A DNA stretch of 64,000 bases from Acetobacter conturbans (GCF_011516755.1 NZ_WOSY01000008.1:141030-205029); one strand, 5' to 3'; positions 1 through 8,835 are shown, numbered from the stretch's first letter. Notes: generated by a model not told the origin, from the sequence alone. Program-made: numbers and translations.

Positions 1-1
1 C

Positions 2-946
2 ATCATCAGTCACAAGCTGGACGAGGTGATGGACATCACCGATCGCGTGACGGTGCTGCGCGCCGGACGCAATGTCGGGACGTGGAACACGGCGGACTGT
101 TCACCGGAAATGCTGGCGGCGACGATGGTCGGGCGCGAGATCTCACGCCAGAATCTGCGGGTCCGGTCCGGGGACGCGGTGGGTGTGAGCGATGTGCCAG
201 TGATGACGCTGCGTGGGGTCGGGGTGCGCAATGAACGAAACGTCCCCACCCTTTCTGACGTGACGCTGGACATCTTCGGTGGTGAGATTCTTGGTATTGC
301 AGGCGTGGCGGGAAACGGTCAGCGCGAGTTGACTGAAGTGCTGACCGGGTTGATCGCTCCGTCTTCGGGTGTGATTCTGCTGGACGGTGCCTCCGCTCCG
401 GATAACGCAGCCGCTTTTGCCGCCGCCGGGGTCGGTCATATCCCGCAGGACCGGTTGAACAGCGCCCTCGCACCGTCACTGGGCATCACGGACAATATGG
501 CGCTGCGTGAATATGGTCAGCCACCCATCGGAGGCGGGGCGCTTTATCATGGCGGTGCGGCACGGAGCCTCGCAGAGGAGATTGCCACGACGGCGGATGT
601 CAGAATTCCCGATTTCGCCATGCCGGTCCGCAATCTCTCGGGCGGCAACCAGCAGCGCCTTGTCGCCCGGCGTGAAATACGGATCGCAGACCGTGTGCTG
701 GTAGCGGCCTATCCGAGCCGGGGTCTCGATATCGGCGCCATTGCCGCCATGCACGGTTATTTCGCTGCCTTGCGGGACAAGGGTGTCGCCGTCGTCATCG
801 TCTCGGAGGATCTGGGAGAGCTGTTAAGCCTGTCCGACCGGCTTGGCGTGCTGTGCGGCGGACGTCTGATGGCGGTGCTCGACGCTGCGGAAGCGGACAT
901 CGAGCGGGTCGGGCTCCTCATGGCAGGACGTGGAGGCGCATCATGA
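2..946 (+). CDS. ABC importer ATP-binding subunit (nucleoside/simple-sugar type), 5' truncated by window
   Basis: The reading frame is open from the first bases, so the start lies left of the window. The first codons read IISHKLDEV, the H-loop region that closes the first of two ATPase domains. A second ATPase domain follows: a degenerate Walker A (GVAGNGQREL), the signature LSGGNQQRL and the Walker B-like region AAYPSRGLDIGA. This double-ATPase layout with a degenerate second P-loop is typical of ribose/nucleoside importers of the YufO/BmpA-linked class. The product would energise uptake through the two permeases that follow; its ATGA overlap with the next gene shows a single operon. The substrate cannot be told from the sequence, and the binding protein is not in the window. 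Confidence 0.9.
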   Translation: MISHKLDEVMDITDRVTVLRAGRNVGTWNTADCSPEMLAATMVGREISRQNLRVRSGDAVGVSDVPVMTLRGVGVRNERNVPTLSDVTLDIFGGEILGIAGVAGNGQRELTEVLTGLIAPSSGVILLDGASAPDNAAAFAAAGVGHIPQDRLNSALAPSLGITDNMALREYGQPPIGGGALYHGGAARSLAEEIATTADVRIPDFAMPVRNLSGGNQQRLVARREIRIADRVLVAAYPSRGLDIGAIAAMHGYFAALRDKGVAVVIVSEDLGELLSLSDRLGVLCGGRLMAVLDAAEADIERVGLLMAGRGGAS

Positions 947-2007
947 GCCGGTTCCAGCGTTTCCCTACGGCTTCGCCGCGCCGTATTCTGGCGTGCCGGG
1001 CCGCAGCGCTCTTTGTGGCCATCGCCATCGTAGGGCTGGTTCTCGCCGCCTGCGGACGGAATGTGGGCGAGCTGGGGCGGCTGGTGCTGATCTCCACGAT
1101 TGGCTCACGCTTCGGGCTGGAGGATCTCGCGCTCTTCATGAGTCCGCTGCTGCTCACCGGAAGCGCCGTGACGGTGACCCGACGCATGGGGCTGTGGAAC
1201 ATCGGCGGGGAAGGGCAGTTCTATCTCGGGGCGGTCGGGGCGGCTGGAATCGGACTGTTCGTTCATGGTCCGGCGATTCTCATCCTTCCGCTGATGGCTC
1301 TGGCGGCGATGCTGTGCGGCATGGCGTGGATCGCGCTCCCCGCCCTGGCGCGTGCTTTCGCCGGGGTGAACGAGATCATCACCACCCTGCTCCTCAATTT
1401 CGTGGCGAGCCTTCTGGTCTACTGGCTGGCGACAGGCCCGTGGCGTGACCGCGTGACGGGCGCTCTCGCTTCGAGTGGCCGACTGCCGGTGAGCATCCCC
1501 GATATGTGGGGCGTCGTGCATTGGGGATTCCCGCTCGGTTTGCTGATCGTTGTCGGTCTGGCCGCCGTTATGTCCTCGACGCGGTGGGGTTATGAAGTGC
1601 GAATCAGTGGCGCCAGTGCGGGTGTCGCCCGGTATGCGGGGATGCCGGTGAAGCTGCGCATTATCTCGGCCATGCTCCTCTCCGGCGCGCTGGCGGCTCT
1701 GGCCGGCATGTTCGAAGTGGCTGGCACTGTGCATCGGTTGCAGGGCGGCATGGCGGATAATTTCGGCTATCTGGGAATCGTCGTGGCCGTTCTGGCACGA
1801 GGATCGTGCCTTGCCGTGATTCCCGCCGCGCTCCTGATGGCGCTGATCCTCGATGTGGGCATCGTCCTCCAGACGCAGCAGGTCGCGGCGACCGCTGTGC
1901 TGGCCATTACGGGGCTGGTTCTGCTTCTCGTCGCGATCGCCGATGAGTGCGCGCATTATCGACCGGTCACACCCGCCATCGTCCGGCCCGCAAGGAGCGC
2001 CTCATGA
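943..2007 (+). CDS. ABC importer permease 1 (BmpA-linked, YufP-like)
   Basis: A hydrophobic protein of 354 residues with many membrane segments and the BPD_transp_2-type core (GLWNIGGEGQFYLGA, then AFAGVNEIITTLLLNF). The NIGGEGQ and NEII..LL.NF motifs mark the first permease of nucleoside/simple-sugar importers. I chose the ATG at 943 because it overlaps the TGA of the ATPase gene (ATGA). A longer frame exists upstream but would run inside the ATPase gene. It would form the membrane channel together with the next permease. The substrate is unknown; a purine nucleoside or sugar is the family norm. Confidence 0.88.
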   Translation: MSRFQRFPTASPRRILACRAAALFVAIAIVGLVLAACGRNVGELGRLVLISTIGSRFGLEDLALFMSPLLLTGSAVTVTRRMGLWNIGGEGQFYLGAVGAAGIGLFVHGPAILILPLMALAAMLCGMAWIALPALARAFAGVNEIITTLLLNFVASLLVYWLATGPWRDRVTGALASSGRLPVSIPDMWGVVHWGFPLGLLIVVGLAAVMSSTRWGYEVRISGASAGVARYAGMPVKLRIISAMLLSGALAALAGMFEVAGTVHRLQGGMADNFGYLGIVVAVLARGSCLAVIPAALLMALILDVGIVLQTQQVAATAVLAITGLVLLLVAIADECAHYRPVTPAIVRPARSAS

Positions 2008-2942
2008 TTGGAATGCTCACAGCGCTTCTCTCCACCGCCGTTCTCAGTGGCGGCGTGCTGGCCCTTGCTTCCGTGGGAGAAGTCATGGCGGAGCGGGTCG
2101 GCGTGACCAATCTGGGAGTGGAAGGACTGGTTGCTCTGGGCGCGGCCACGGCGGTTCTGGTGGCCATCAGCACGGGGAATCCATGGCTGGCCCTGTTGGC
2201 GGCGACTGCTGTGGGGGCGCTGGGTGGCATGGTCTTTGCCTGTGCCGCCGTGCTGGTGCAGGCCAGTCAGGTCCTGTGTGGCCTGAGTGTTACGTTTCTG
2301 GGCATAGGGCTGTCCGCTGCGATCGGACATTCGGTGGCGGGGGAGCCTGTGCCGGTGGGTCTCGCTCCGGTCACGGTTCCCGTCCTGTCGGCGATTCCGA
2401 TCATTGGGCCCGCTTTCTTCACTCAGAATCTGCTGATTGTTCCGACTTACCTCCTCATTCCCGCAGCCTGTCACTGGCTGCTCTTTCACACGCGGCACGG
2501 TCTAAATATGCGTGCTGTTGGTGAAAATCCGGCTGCGGCTGATGCCGCTGGTATCCCGGTGCGGGCGATTCGTTTCTGGTATGTCACGCTGGGTGCAGCG
2601 CTGGCGGGTGCGGCGGGGGCGTATCTCAGTCTTGCCGTCATCCCAAGCTGGTCGGAAGGCATGGTTGCCGGTCGGGGATGGATTGCGGTCGCCCTGGTGA
2701 TTTTTGCAGGGTTCCGCCCCTTCAACGCCGCTGCTGGCGGCCTGTTGTTCGGGCTGATCAGCGCCATTGGGTTTCTGGGGCAGGCACGGGGCTGGCCCAT
2801 CGCCGCTCCGGTTCTCAACATGCTGCCTTATATCGGGACACTTGCATTCATCATGTTTCCTGTGGTGTTCCGTCGCGTGGGCCGTCGGGGTGGCGAGGCG
2901 CCGGCTGCACTGGGCGAACCTTATTATCGCTCGGTGCGGTGA
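2004..2942 (+). CDS. ABC importer permease 2 (BmpA-linked, YufQ-like)
   Basis: A hydrophobic protein of 312 residues with the second-permease signature (ERVGVTNLGVEGLVALGA near the N-terminus, GLNMRAVGENPAAADAAGI in the middle, GRGWIAVALVIFAG near the C-terminus). These are the usual landmarks of the partner permease in nucleoside/simple-sugar importers. It starts at the ATG at 2004, which overlaps the preceding stop (ATGA) and has an AAGGAG ribosome site 7-8 bases upstream. It is the last gene of the transporter operon; 170 bases separate it from the next gene. Confidence 0.88.
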   Translation: MIGMLTALLSTAVLSGGVLALASVGEVMAERVGVTNLGVEGLVALGAATAVLVAISTGNPWLALLAATAVGALGGMVFACAAVLVQASQVLCGLSVTFLGIGLSAAIGHSVAGEPVPVGLAPVTVPVLSAIPIIGPAFFTQNLLIVPTYLLIPAACHWLLFHTRHGLNMRAVGENPAAADAAGIPVRAIRFWYVTLGAALAGAAGAYLSLAVIPSWSEGMVAGRGWIAVALVIFAGFRPFNAAAGGLLFGLISAIGFLGQARGWPIAAPVLNMLPYIGTLAFIMFPVVFRRVGRRGGEAPAALGEPYYRSVR

Positions 2943-3112
2943 CGACCAAAGGCGCTATCTCACGCGGTTTCCGTTGAGGCTGAACGGTGTTCCGGCCATG
3001 CGGCATTTGGTAATGCTGACCGCTTCCTGTAGCGCACTCAGCTCAGGGAAGGTGTTTGCAATCGCGCGTCCGCGTGCTTGCTTCCATCAGATAACAGTTT
3101 CAGGGGCAGGGC

Positions 3113-4114
3113 ATGGTGCAGGGCAACTCTTCCGCAACGCTGCGTGTGGGGCTTGTGGGATGCGGGCATTTCGGGCGTTTCCACGCGTTGAAATCCGCTG
3201 CCGCGCCACGTGAGACGCTGGTTGGTCTGTTCGATCCGGACAGGACCAAGGCCGCCGCGCTGGCGAAAGAAGCGCACACGACGGCATTTGACGATCTCGA
3301 CGCGCTGTTCGCTCAGGTGGACGCCGTGATCATCGCCGCCCCCGCTGAAATGCATTTCCCTCTGGCGGAGCAGGCGCTGCGGGCAGGCAGGCATGTGCTG
3401 GTGGAAAAGCCGATGGCCGCGACTCTGGCTGAGGCTGATGAGCTTGTGACGCTGGCCGGGAATGCGGGGAAAATCCTGCAGGTCGGGCATCTGCTACGCT
3501 ACTCGGCTGAGTATGAGGCCATTACGCAGCGAATCACGCGCCCTCTTTATATTGAGGCGACGCGGATCGCGCCCTTCAAGCCGCGCGGCACGGATGTCTC
3601 CGTCATTCTTGACCTGATGATCCATGATCTCGATCTGATTCTGGCCATTGTGGACAGCCCGATCAGGCAGGTCGATGCGATCGGCGCGGCGGTCAGTTCC
3701 GAGCATGAAGACATTGCCAACGCGCGCGTGCGATTCGAGAGCGGCTGTGTCGCCACCATCACGGCGAGCCGCATCTCCCTCAAAACGGAACGGAAAATGC
3801 GGCTTTTCTCGGAGGAGGGGTATCTCTCAGCCGATTTCGGCAAGAGGGAACTCGTCATGATCGGTCGCGAGAAGGGCATGCCTCTTCCCGGGACGGGTGG
3901 TTTTCGCCGGGAGGCTGCCTCTTGGAAGGAGCATGACTCTCTGGAAGCCGAGCATCGTGCCTTCGCGGCATCCTGTCTGGATGGCAGTCCCGTGATGGTC
4001 GATGCGCAGGCCGGACGGCGAGCACTGGAGGCGGCGCTGGCCGTTGGGGATGGAATCGCCGAATCGCATCAGCGGATGGAAGCGTCCGGGCTGCTGAAGC
4101 ATGCGGGTGTGTGA
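3113..4114 (+). CDS. Gfo/Idh/MocA-family NAD(P)-dependent oxidoreductase
   Basis: A protein of 333 residues. An N-terminal Rossmann fold (VGLVGCGHFGRFH, residues 12-24) is followed by the family EKP motif (residues 98-100, Lys99 expected at the active site) and by MIHDLDLIL, which supplies the usual substrate-side His/Asp. Members oxidise or reduce a hydroxyl of a sugar, inositol or nucleotide sugar using NAD(P). It has its own ribosome site (AGGGGCAGGGC). It lies 170 bases after the importer operon, so a catabolic link with the imported compound is possible but not shown. The specific substrate cannot be assigned. Confidence 0.85.
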   Translation: MVQGNSSATLRVGLVGCGHFGRFHALKSAAAPRETLVGLFDPDRTKAAALAKEAHTTAFDDLDALFAQVDAVIIAAPAEMHFPLAEQALRAGRHVLVEKPMAATLAEADELVTLAGNAGKILQVGHLLRYSAEYEAITQRITRPLYIEATRIAPFKPRGTDVSVILDLMIHDLDLILAIVDSPIRQVDAIGAAVSSEHEDIANARVRFESGCVATITASRISLKTERKMRLFSEEGYLSADFGKRELVMIGREKGMPLPGTGGFRREAASWKEHDSLEAEHRAFAASCLDGSPVMVDAQAGRRALEAALAVGDGIAESHQRMEASGLLKHAGV

Positions 4115-4307
4115 GACCAGCTTGAAAAAGCAGTAATGCCGATTGCCTTGAAGTTTTAATGGCCTTATCGGGAGCTTGCGCTGGACAGAGTGACCGAAGC
4201 GGTTGCATATAGAACAAAAAAGGAACAGATTTTCTCGGGGATGGCGAAAAGCTGCACCCCGCAGAAAGCTGCCGAGTTTCCCGCGTCAACCCTTTTTTTA
4301 TTCTTTC

Positions 4308-4354
4308 CTACTACATCTTGTGCTGGCGGTGAGGACATTAACTGCATATTGTGT
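4308..4354 (+). promoter_or_regulatory. Pair of NrdR-box-like elements upstream of nrdA
   Basis: Two direct copies of ACT(A/G)CAT(C/A)TTGTG lie at 4310-4322 and 4341-4353, exactly 31 bp apart. Each matches the palindromic NrdR consensus ACACTATATATAGTGT at 10-11 of 16 positions. NrdR boxes usually occur in pairs about three helical turns apart upstream of ribonucleotide reductase genes. This is a match by eye. The gene for NrdR itself is not in the window. Confidence 0.6.
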
Positions 4355-4438
4355 GCCGACGGTCACGATGCGCTGTGCAGGTGGCCTGATTTCTCTGTAA
4401 TTTTCTGAGTGCACGGAGCAGCCAGGGTGAGCTTGACT

Positions 4439-6331
4439 ATGGATATGTCTGACATGCGCTCTGGCTTTCAATTCAATACCGGCGAGGAAGAGGGGTCTCT
4501 CTTCGAATCCGATATGCTTGACGATATCGTGCAGCTTCCCGGTCACCATCCTGTCCGTGTGGATCGTTCCCGTGACGCGCTGCTGACGGATTTCGGTAAG
4601 GCGACACTCGATAACCGCTACCTGCTCCCGGATGAGGGTTATCAGGATCTCTTTGCTCGCGTCTCTTCCTATTACGGGGCCGACGCGGCCCATGCGCAGC
4701 GTCTTTACGATTACATCTCCCGCCACTGGTTCATGCCGGCCACCCCCGTTCTTTCAAACGGTGGTACGAGTCGCGGCCTGCCCATCTCCTGCTTCCTGAA
4801 TGAAGCGTCCGACAGCCTCGACGGCATTGTCGGGCTCTGGAACGAGAATGTTTGGCTGGCTTCCAAGGGCGGCGGGATCGGCTCCTATTGGGGTAATCTG
4901 CGGTCGATCGGTGAGAATGTCGGGCGCAATGGCAAGACGTCCGGTGTCATCCCATTCATCCGTGTGATGGACAGCCTGACCCTCGCCATTTCGCAAGGAT
5001 CGCTGCGTCGCGGTTCGGCTGCTGTCTATCTGCCGGTCTGGCACCCAGAGATCGAGGAGTTCATCGAACTCCGTCGTCCCACGGGCGGCGATCCGAACCG
5101 CAAGGCGCTCAATCTCCATCACGGAGTTCTCATTCCCGACGCCTTCATGCGGGCTGTCGAGGCGGATGAGGAATGGGCTCTGGTGTCGCCGAAGGATCAC
5201 TCGGTGATTCGCAAGGTGTCTGCGCGTTCACTCTGGATTCGAATCCTGACTGCCCGCATGGAGCAGGGCGAGCCGTATATCGTGTATTCCGATCACGTGA
5301 ATAACGCGCGTCCGGAACATCAGAAGCTGGCCGGTCTGGAGGTCAAGACCTCCAACCTGTGTTCGGAAATCACCCTGCCGACGGGCATTGATCATCACGG
5401 CAAAGATCGTACGGCGGTCTGCTGCCTGTCCTCGCTCAATCTGGAGACATGGGACGAGTGGCACGATAATCCTCAGTTCATCGAGGATGTCATGCTGTTC
5501 CTTGATAATGTGCTGCAGGACTTCATCGACCGCGCTCCGAAGGAAATGCATCGTGCGGCCTATGCCGCCACGCGTGAGCGGTCGGTCGGGCTTGGCGTCA
5601 TGGGATTCCATTCATTTCTGCAGGCGCGAAACATTCCGTTCGAGAGCGTCATCGCGAAGGTTTGGAACAGGAAGATTTTCAAGCATGTCCGGGAGCAGGC
5701 CAATACGGCTTCCCGGAATCTCGCCGATCTGCGCGGCGCATGCCCCGATGCTGCCGAATATGGCGTGCATGAGAGATTCTCGAACAAGCTGGCTATTGCG
5801 CCGACTGCGTCGATCTCCATCATCGCGGGAAGTGCTTCACCGGGCATCGAGCCGATCGCCGCGAATGTCTTCCTGCAAAAGACGTTGTCCGGTTCGTTCT
5901 CGGTCCGTAACCGCCATCTGAAAAAGCTTCTGGCGACCAAGGGGCAGGACACCGATGACGTATGGTCCTCCATCACCCTGACGAAGGGCAGCGTGCAGCA
6001 TCTCGATTTTCTCACGCAGGATGAGAAGGATGTTTACAAGACGGCCTTCGAACTCGATCAGCGCTGGATCGTTGAACATGCGGCGGATCGTGCGCCGTTC
6101 ATCTGTCAGGCGCAGTCGGTTAACCTGTTCCTGCCGGCCAATGTTCACAAGCGCGACCTGCATCAGATCCATTTTCAGGCGTGGAAAAAGGGCGTGAAAT
6201 CGCTCTATTACTGCCGCTCCCTGTCTATTCAACGTGCAGATACAGTCAGTAACGTGACACAGAAGCACGAAATCGAGATGAAGCCACAGGATGGCGAGAC
6301 CAATTACGAAGAATGTCTCTCCTGTCAGTGA
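4439..6331 (+). CDS. nrdA: Ribonucleoside-diphosphate reductase, large (alpha) subunit, class I
   Basis: Reduces ribonucleotides to deoxyribonucleotides with the radical supplied by NrdB. From the ATG at 4439 (630 residues) the catalytic set is complete: Cys118 (PISC), Asn306-Cys308-Glu310 (NLCSE), Cys328/329 (CCLSSLNL), the radical-transfer pair Tyr590-Tyr591, and a C-terminal redox pair Cys626/Cys629 (ECLSCQ). The protein is shorter than E. coli NrdA (761) and has no N-terminal ATP-cone, so overall activity control by dATP through that domain is not expected. The ATG at 4439 has an AGGGTGAG ribosome site; GTG codons at 4409 and 4427 are alternatives. NrdR-like boxes precede it, and a strong hairpin separates it from nrdB. 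Confidence 0.95.
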   Translation: MDMSDMRSGFQFNTGEEEGSLFESDMLDDIVQLPGHHPVRVDRSRDALLTDFGKATLDNRYLLPDEGYQDLFARVSSYYGADAAHAQRLYDYISRHWFMPATPVLSNGGTSRGLPISCFLNEASDSLDGIVGLWNENVWLASKGGGIGSYWGNLRSIGENVGRNGKTSGVIPFIRVMDSLTLAISQGSLRRGSAAVYLPVWHPEIEEFIELRRPTGGDPNRKALNLHHGVLIPDAFMRAVEADEEWALVSPKDHSVIRKVSARSLWIRILTARMEQGEPYIVYSDHVNNARPEHQKLAGLEVKTSNLCSEITLPTGIDHHGKDRTAVCCLSSLNLETWDEWHDNPQFIEDVMLFLDNVLQDFIDRAPKEMHRAAYAATRERSVGLGVMGFHSFLQARNIPFESVIAKVWNRKIFKHVREQANTASRNLADLRGACPDAAEYGVHERFSNKLAIAPTASISIIAGSASPGIEPIAANVFLQKTLSGSFSVRNRHLKKLLATKGQDTDDVWSSITLTKGSVQHLDFLTQDEKDVYKTAFELDQRWIVEHAADRAPFICQAQSVNLFLPANVHKRDLHQIHFQAWKKGVKSLYYCRSLSIQRADTVSNVTQKHEIEMKPQDGETNYEECLSCQ

Positions 6332-6354
6332 TGACGACTGCAGGATGAGTGATT

Positions 6355-6390
6355 AATCGGGGCAGGAGCGGACACGCTCTTGCCCCGATT
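6355..6390 (+). terminator. Strong 16-bp hairpin between nrdA and nrdB
   Basis: Arms 6355-6370 and 6375-6390 pair over 16 bp with one G-T wobble around a GACA loop, starting 23 bases after the nrdA stop. No clear T-run follows, so it may be a leaky terminator or an mRNA-stabilising end that sets the nrdA:nrdB ratio. Confidence 0.6.
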
Positions 6391-6552
6391 ATGTATGTTG
6401 TGAACTTGCATTGTTATTATAAGAAAAATCGCAGATTGGGTTGGAAACTTCTTTCCCATGACGCTATCAGTTGCGACAGAACGAAACCGTGAGTCTGCCG
6501 CATTGTCGCGGATCGTGATTCGACCGGAAACTCTTCAGGAACAGGTGCTGCC

Positions 6553-7548
6553 ATGTCCACGCAGGAAAAGTTTGATCTCCTGACCGCTAACCCGGTTTAC
6601 AAGCCTTTCCGCTATCCTTGGGCTTATGATGCGTGGCTCACGCAGCAGCGTGTTCACTGGCTGCCGGAAGAAGTTCCTCTTGCCGATGATGTGAAGGACT
6701 GGCACCGCGTTCTCAGCGAGGGTGAGCGTCATCTGGTCACACAGATTTTTCGCTTCTTTACGCAGTCGGACGTGGAAGTGAATAACTGCTACATGATGAA
6801 ATACAGTCAGGTTTTCAAACCGACTGAAGTTCTCATGATGCTGTCGGCGTTCTCCAATATCGAGACGATCCACATTGCCGCCTATAGCCATCTCCTTGAC
6901 ACCATTGGAATGCCGGAAAGCGAGTATTCCATGTTCCTCAAATACAAGGAGATGAAGGACAAATACGATTACATGCAGACCTTCTCGGTCGACAGTAAGC
7001 ATGAAATCGCGAAAACACTCGCTGCTTTCGGTGCCTTTACTGAAGGTCTGCAGTTGTTTGCGTCATTTGCCATTCTGCTCAACTTCCCGCGTTTCAACAA
7101 ACTCAAGGGCATGGGGCAGATTGTAAGCTGGTCTGTGCGTGACGAAACGCTTCACTGCCTGTCCGTAGCCCGTCTGTTCCGCACGTTCATTCATGAGAAC
7201 CCGGAAATCTGGACGGATCGCCTCAAAAGCGAGATTACGGAAATCTGCGCCACGATCGTTGAGCATGAAGACGCCTTCATCGACCTTGCATTTGAAGCCG
7301 GGCCGGTGGAAGGGCTCGATGCAGCGCAGGTGAAATCCTATATCCGCTTCATCGCCGATCGTCGTCTGGGTCAGATCGGGCTTGATCCGATTTACGGCGC
7401 TTTGGACAAGAATCCGCTGCCGTGGGTGGATGATATGCTCAATGCCGTGGAACACACGAATTTCTTTGAGAACAGATCGACCGAATACAGCCGTGCTTCG
7501 ACCGCAGGGTCATGGGAAGACGCTTTCGAGGCAACTGTTTTCGAATAA
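6553..7548 (+). CDS. nrdB: Ribonucleoside-diphosphate reductase, small (beta) subunit
   Basis: Generates and holds the tyrosyl radical used by NrdA. The 331-residue protein carries a full dimetal set: Asp73, Glu104, His107, Glu164, Glu198 and His201, plus the radical tyrosine Tyr111 in the ETIHIAAY context (E-x2-H-x3-Y). This is a tyrosyl-radical class I beta subunit; whether the metal is di-iron or di-manganese cannot be told here. No nrdI or nrdH lies nearby, which fits class Ia better than Ib. It sits 221 bases after nrdA behind a hairpin, so its expression may be partly independent. Start at the first ATG, with an AGGAACAGG-like ribosome site. Confidence 0.95.
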   Translation: MSTQEKFDLLTANPVYKPFRYPWAYDAWLTQQRVHWLPEEVPLADDVKDWHRVLSEGERHLVTQIFRFFTQSDVEVNNCYMMKYSQVFKPTEVLMMLSAFSNIETIHIAAYSHLLDTIGMPESEYSMFLKYKEMKDKYDYMQTFSVDSKHEIAKTLAAFGAFTEGLQLFASFAILLNFPRFNKLKGMGQIVSWSVRDETLHCLSVARLFRTFIHENPEIWTDRLKSEITEICATIVEHEDAFIDLAFEAGPVEGLDAAQVKSYIRFIADRRLGQIGLDPIYGALDKNPLPWVDDMLNAVEHTNFFENRSTEYSRASTAGSWEDAFEATVFE

Positions 7549-7556
7549 ATCTGTTA

Positions 7557-7627
7557 CTTCGTCACCAGGATACATCTTTAATCTGCTGCGGATGACCCCA
7601 TGCAAAAGATGTATCAGGTGACGAAAG
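7557..7627 (+). repeat. Long imperfect inverted repeat after nrdB
   Basis: Arms 7557-7579 and 7605-7627 pair over about 22 positions (shared core TTCGTCACC and GATACATCTTT) around a 25-base loop. It begins 9 bases after the nrdB stop and ends inside the AAAGAGGGG ribosome site of the next gene. It could end nrdB transcripts or hide the next gene's ribosome site. Confidence 0.6.
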
Positions 7628-7633
7628 AGGGGC

Positions 7634-7989
7634 ATGGATTACGGACGGAGATGCGACGATCTCGCTGATACTGGGCTTGCGGCTAACACTCTGCGAGATC
7701 CACCTAATGCGCGGAAACTTTCGCGCCGGCTTCTGGCGGCGGCGCATTACGCCTGCGATCAGGGCGAGCATGAAGCGGCCCTGAAGCTGCTTTTTCTCAC
7801 TGAAGATTTGATGAAGAAGCGTGAGGAGTTTCAGGGGGCGAGTGGGCGCCCCGCCTTCTGGAGCAGCTTGTGCTCACCTATGAGCGGGCCTGGAGGCTGC
7901 GAGAGAGCGCTGTCGCAGCCACACCGCTTGATCCGGCCAGTTTTGCAGGACTTCGAAAACGGCTTTGGCAGAGTCCGGACGGGGGCTGA
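7634..7989 (+). pseudogene. Hypothetical protein interrupted by a single-base frameshift
   Basis: The frame from the ATG at 7634 (ribosome site AAAGAGGGG) gives a plausible soluble helical protein for about 68 residues (KLSRRLLAAAHYACDQGEHE and onward to REEFQG). After the GGGGG run near 7836-7840 that frame turns implausible. The -1 frame then continues with a protein-like sequence (RLLEQLVLTYERAWRL) to a TGA at 7987-7989. One missing base in the G-run, a sequencing error, or -1 ribosomal slippage at GGGGG would all explain this. The joined product would be about 118 residues. I do not recognise the family. If the frame were not shifted, translation would run on to 8020, into the RcnB-like gene on the other strand. 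Confidence 0.6.
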
Positions 7990-8016
7990 TGTCCGTCCGG
8001 AGATCCTGTCTCCGCG

Positions 8017-8454
8017 TTAGCGGGGGCCGCCCATCATTCCCTGTGCGACGACGGCGGAAATAACGCCGCTTGCAATCGCGGTCAGGAGAAACTGGTTTCC
8101 TGCCTGCACCCAGCGATAGCCATAAGGGGGAGCATACAGGCCGGGATAAGTCTGCCAGTTGTCGATCCACGGATCACCGCCCCAGTAGCGGTTTCCGGCG
8201 CGCCAGCCACCGGGGCCAGGAGCAGGCCGCATCTGGTTCTGGCGCCATTCACCGCCGCCACCCCCTCTGCCGCCGCCTCCGCGACCTCCAAAATTCCCCT
8301 GCGGCTGTCCGCCGCGACCTCCGCCATGCTGTTGTCCTCCGCCACCCCCACCGCCGGGGCCGCCTCCCGGACCTGACATGGGCTGGGCCATCGCGCAGAC
8401 GGGGAGAGCGCTGAGCAGAGAGGCCATCATGAGCGCGATTGATTTGGTTCGCAT
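8017..8454 (-). CDS. RcnB-like exported glycine-rich protein
   Basis: A protein of 145 residues with a classical signal peptide (basic start MRTKS, hydrophobic stretch, ALPVCAMA/QP cleavage near residue 23). A low-complexity Gly/Gln/Arg-rich region follows (about residues 27-75). The C-terminal domain ends with PPYGYRWVQAGNQFLL and a hydrophobic helix, which resembles the RcnB family. RcnB in E. coli is a periplasmic protein linked to nickel/cobalt homeostasis, but many relatives with this C-terminal pattern have no known role. It is convergent with the frameshifted hypothetical gene. Confidence 0.75.
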   Translation of the reverse strand: MRTKSIALMMASLLSALPVCAMAQPMSGPGGGPGGGGGGGQQHGGGRGGQPQGNFGGRGGGGRGGGGGEWRQNQMRPAPGPGGWRAGNRYWGGDPWIDNWQTYPGLYAPPYGYRWVQAGNQFLLTAIASGVISAVVAQGMMGGPR

Positions 8455-8760
8455 GAGTGACTCGTTTTCCGATTACGGTGGAGGAACTTATAGGACGACT
8501 AGTTGGTGGCTGTAAGAGGGCGGGGGTGTGACAATCTTTTGCTTGATCCGAGCCGTGGTCGTTGCTGATGCCTGAGTGAACGTATGGAGGGCAACCAGGT
8601 TCGCGGGGGAAATTGTTGCGCCATGTCTCGGCGGAGAAACGAACCGTCAGGTGATGGCCGCCTGGCACTGCGCGACGGTGAAAACACTTCGCGCCAGCAA
8701 TGAGATGAGGACGAAGCTATGCGTTGCCCATCCCGGATTTAATGATTTTTATGGAAAGAA
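8455..8760. other. Intergenic stretch, no supported feature
   Basis: About 300 bases between the start of the RcnB-like gene and the 3' end of tRNA-Thr. I see no protein-like frame with a ribosome site. The promoter of the RcnB-like gene should lie in the left part. Confidence 0.5.
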
Positions 8761-8835
8761 TGGTGCCGGCGGAGAGATTTGAACTCCCGACCTTCTGATT
8801 ACAAATCAGCTGCACTACCACTGTGCTACGCCGGC
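8761..8835 (-). tRNA. tRNA-Thr (anticodon UGU)
   Basis: On the minus strand the sequence folds as a tRNA. The acceptor stem GCCGGCG pairs with its 3' partner, the D-arm has stem GCAC/GTGC, the anticodon loop is TTTGTAA with anticodon TGT, and a T-arm with GTTCAAATC is followed by a genome-encoded CCA. It is 75 bases including CCA. The anticodon stem appears to have a mismatch at its outermost pair (G/A). Confidence 0.93.

Noticed and set aside
2767..3213. 148-residue open frame across the gap between the importer operon and the Gfo/Idh gene
   Set aside because: It overlaps the start of the Gfo/Idh gene in another frame, has no ribosome site and no domain; composition looks like a shadow frame.
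8761..8835. Reading the tRNA anticodon as GTA (Tyr)
   Set aside because: A seven-base loop TTTGTAA with U at position 33 puts TGT at 34-36; the rest of the sequence matches tRNA-Thr.
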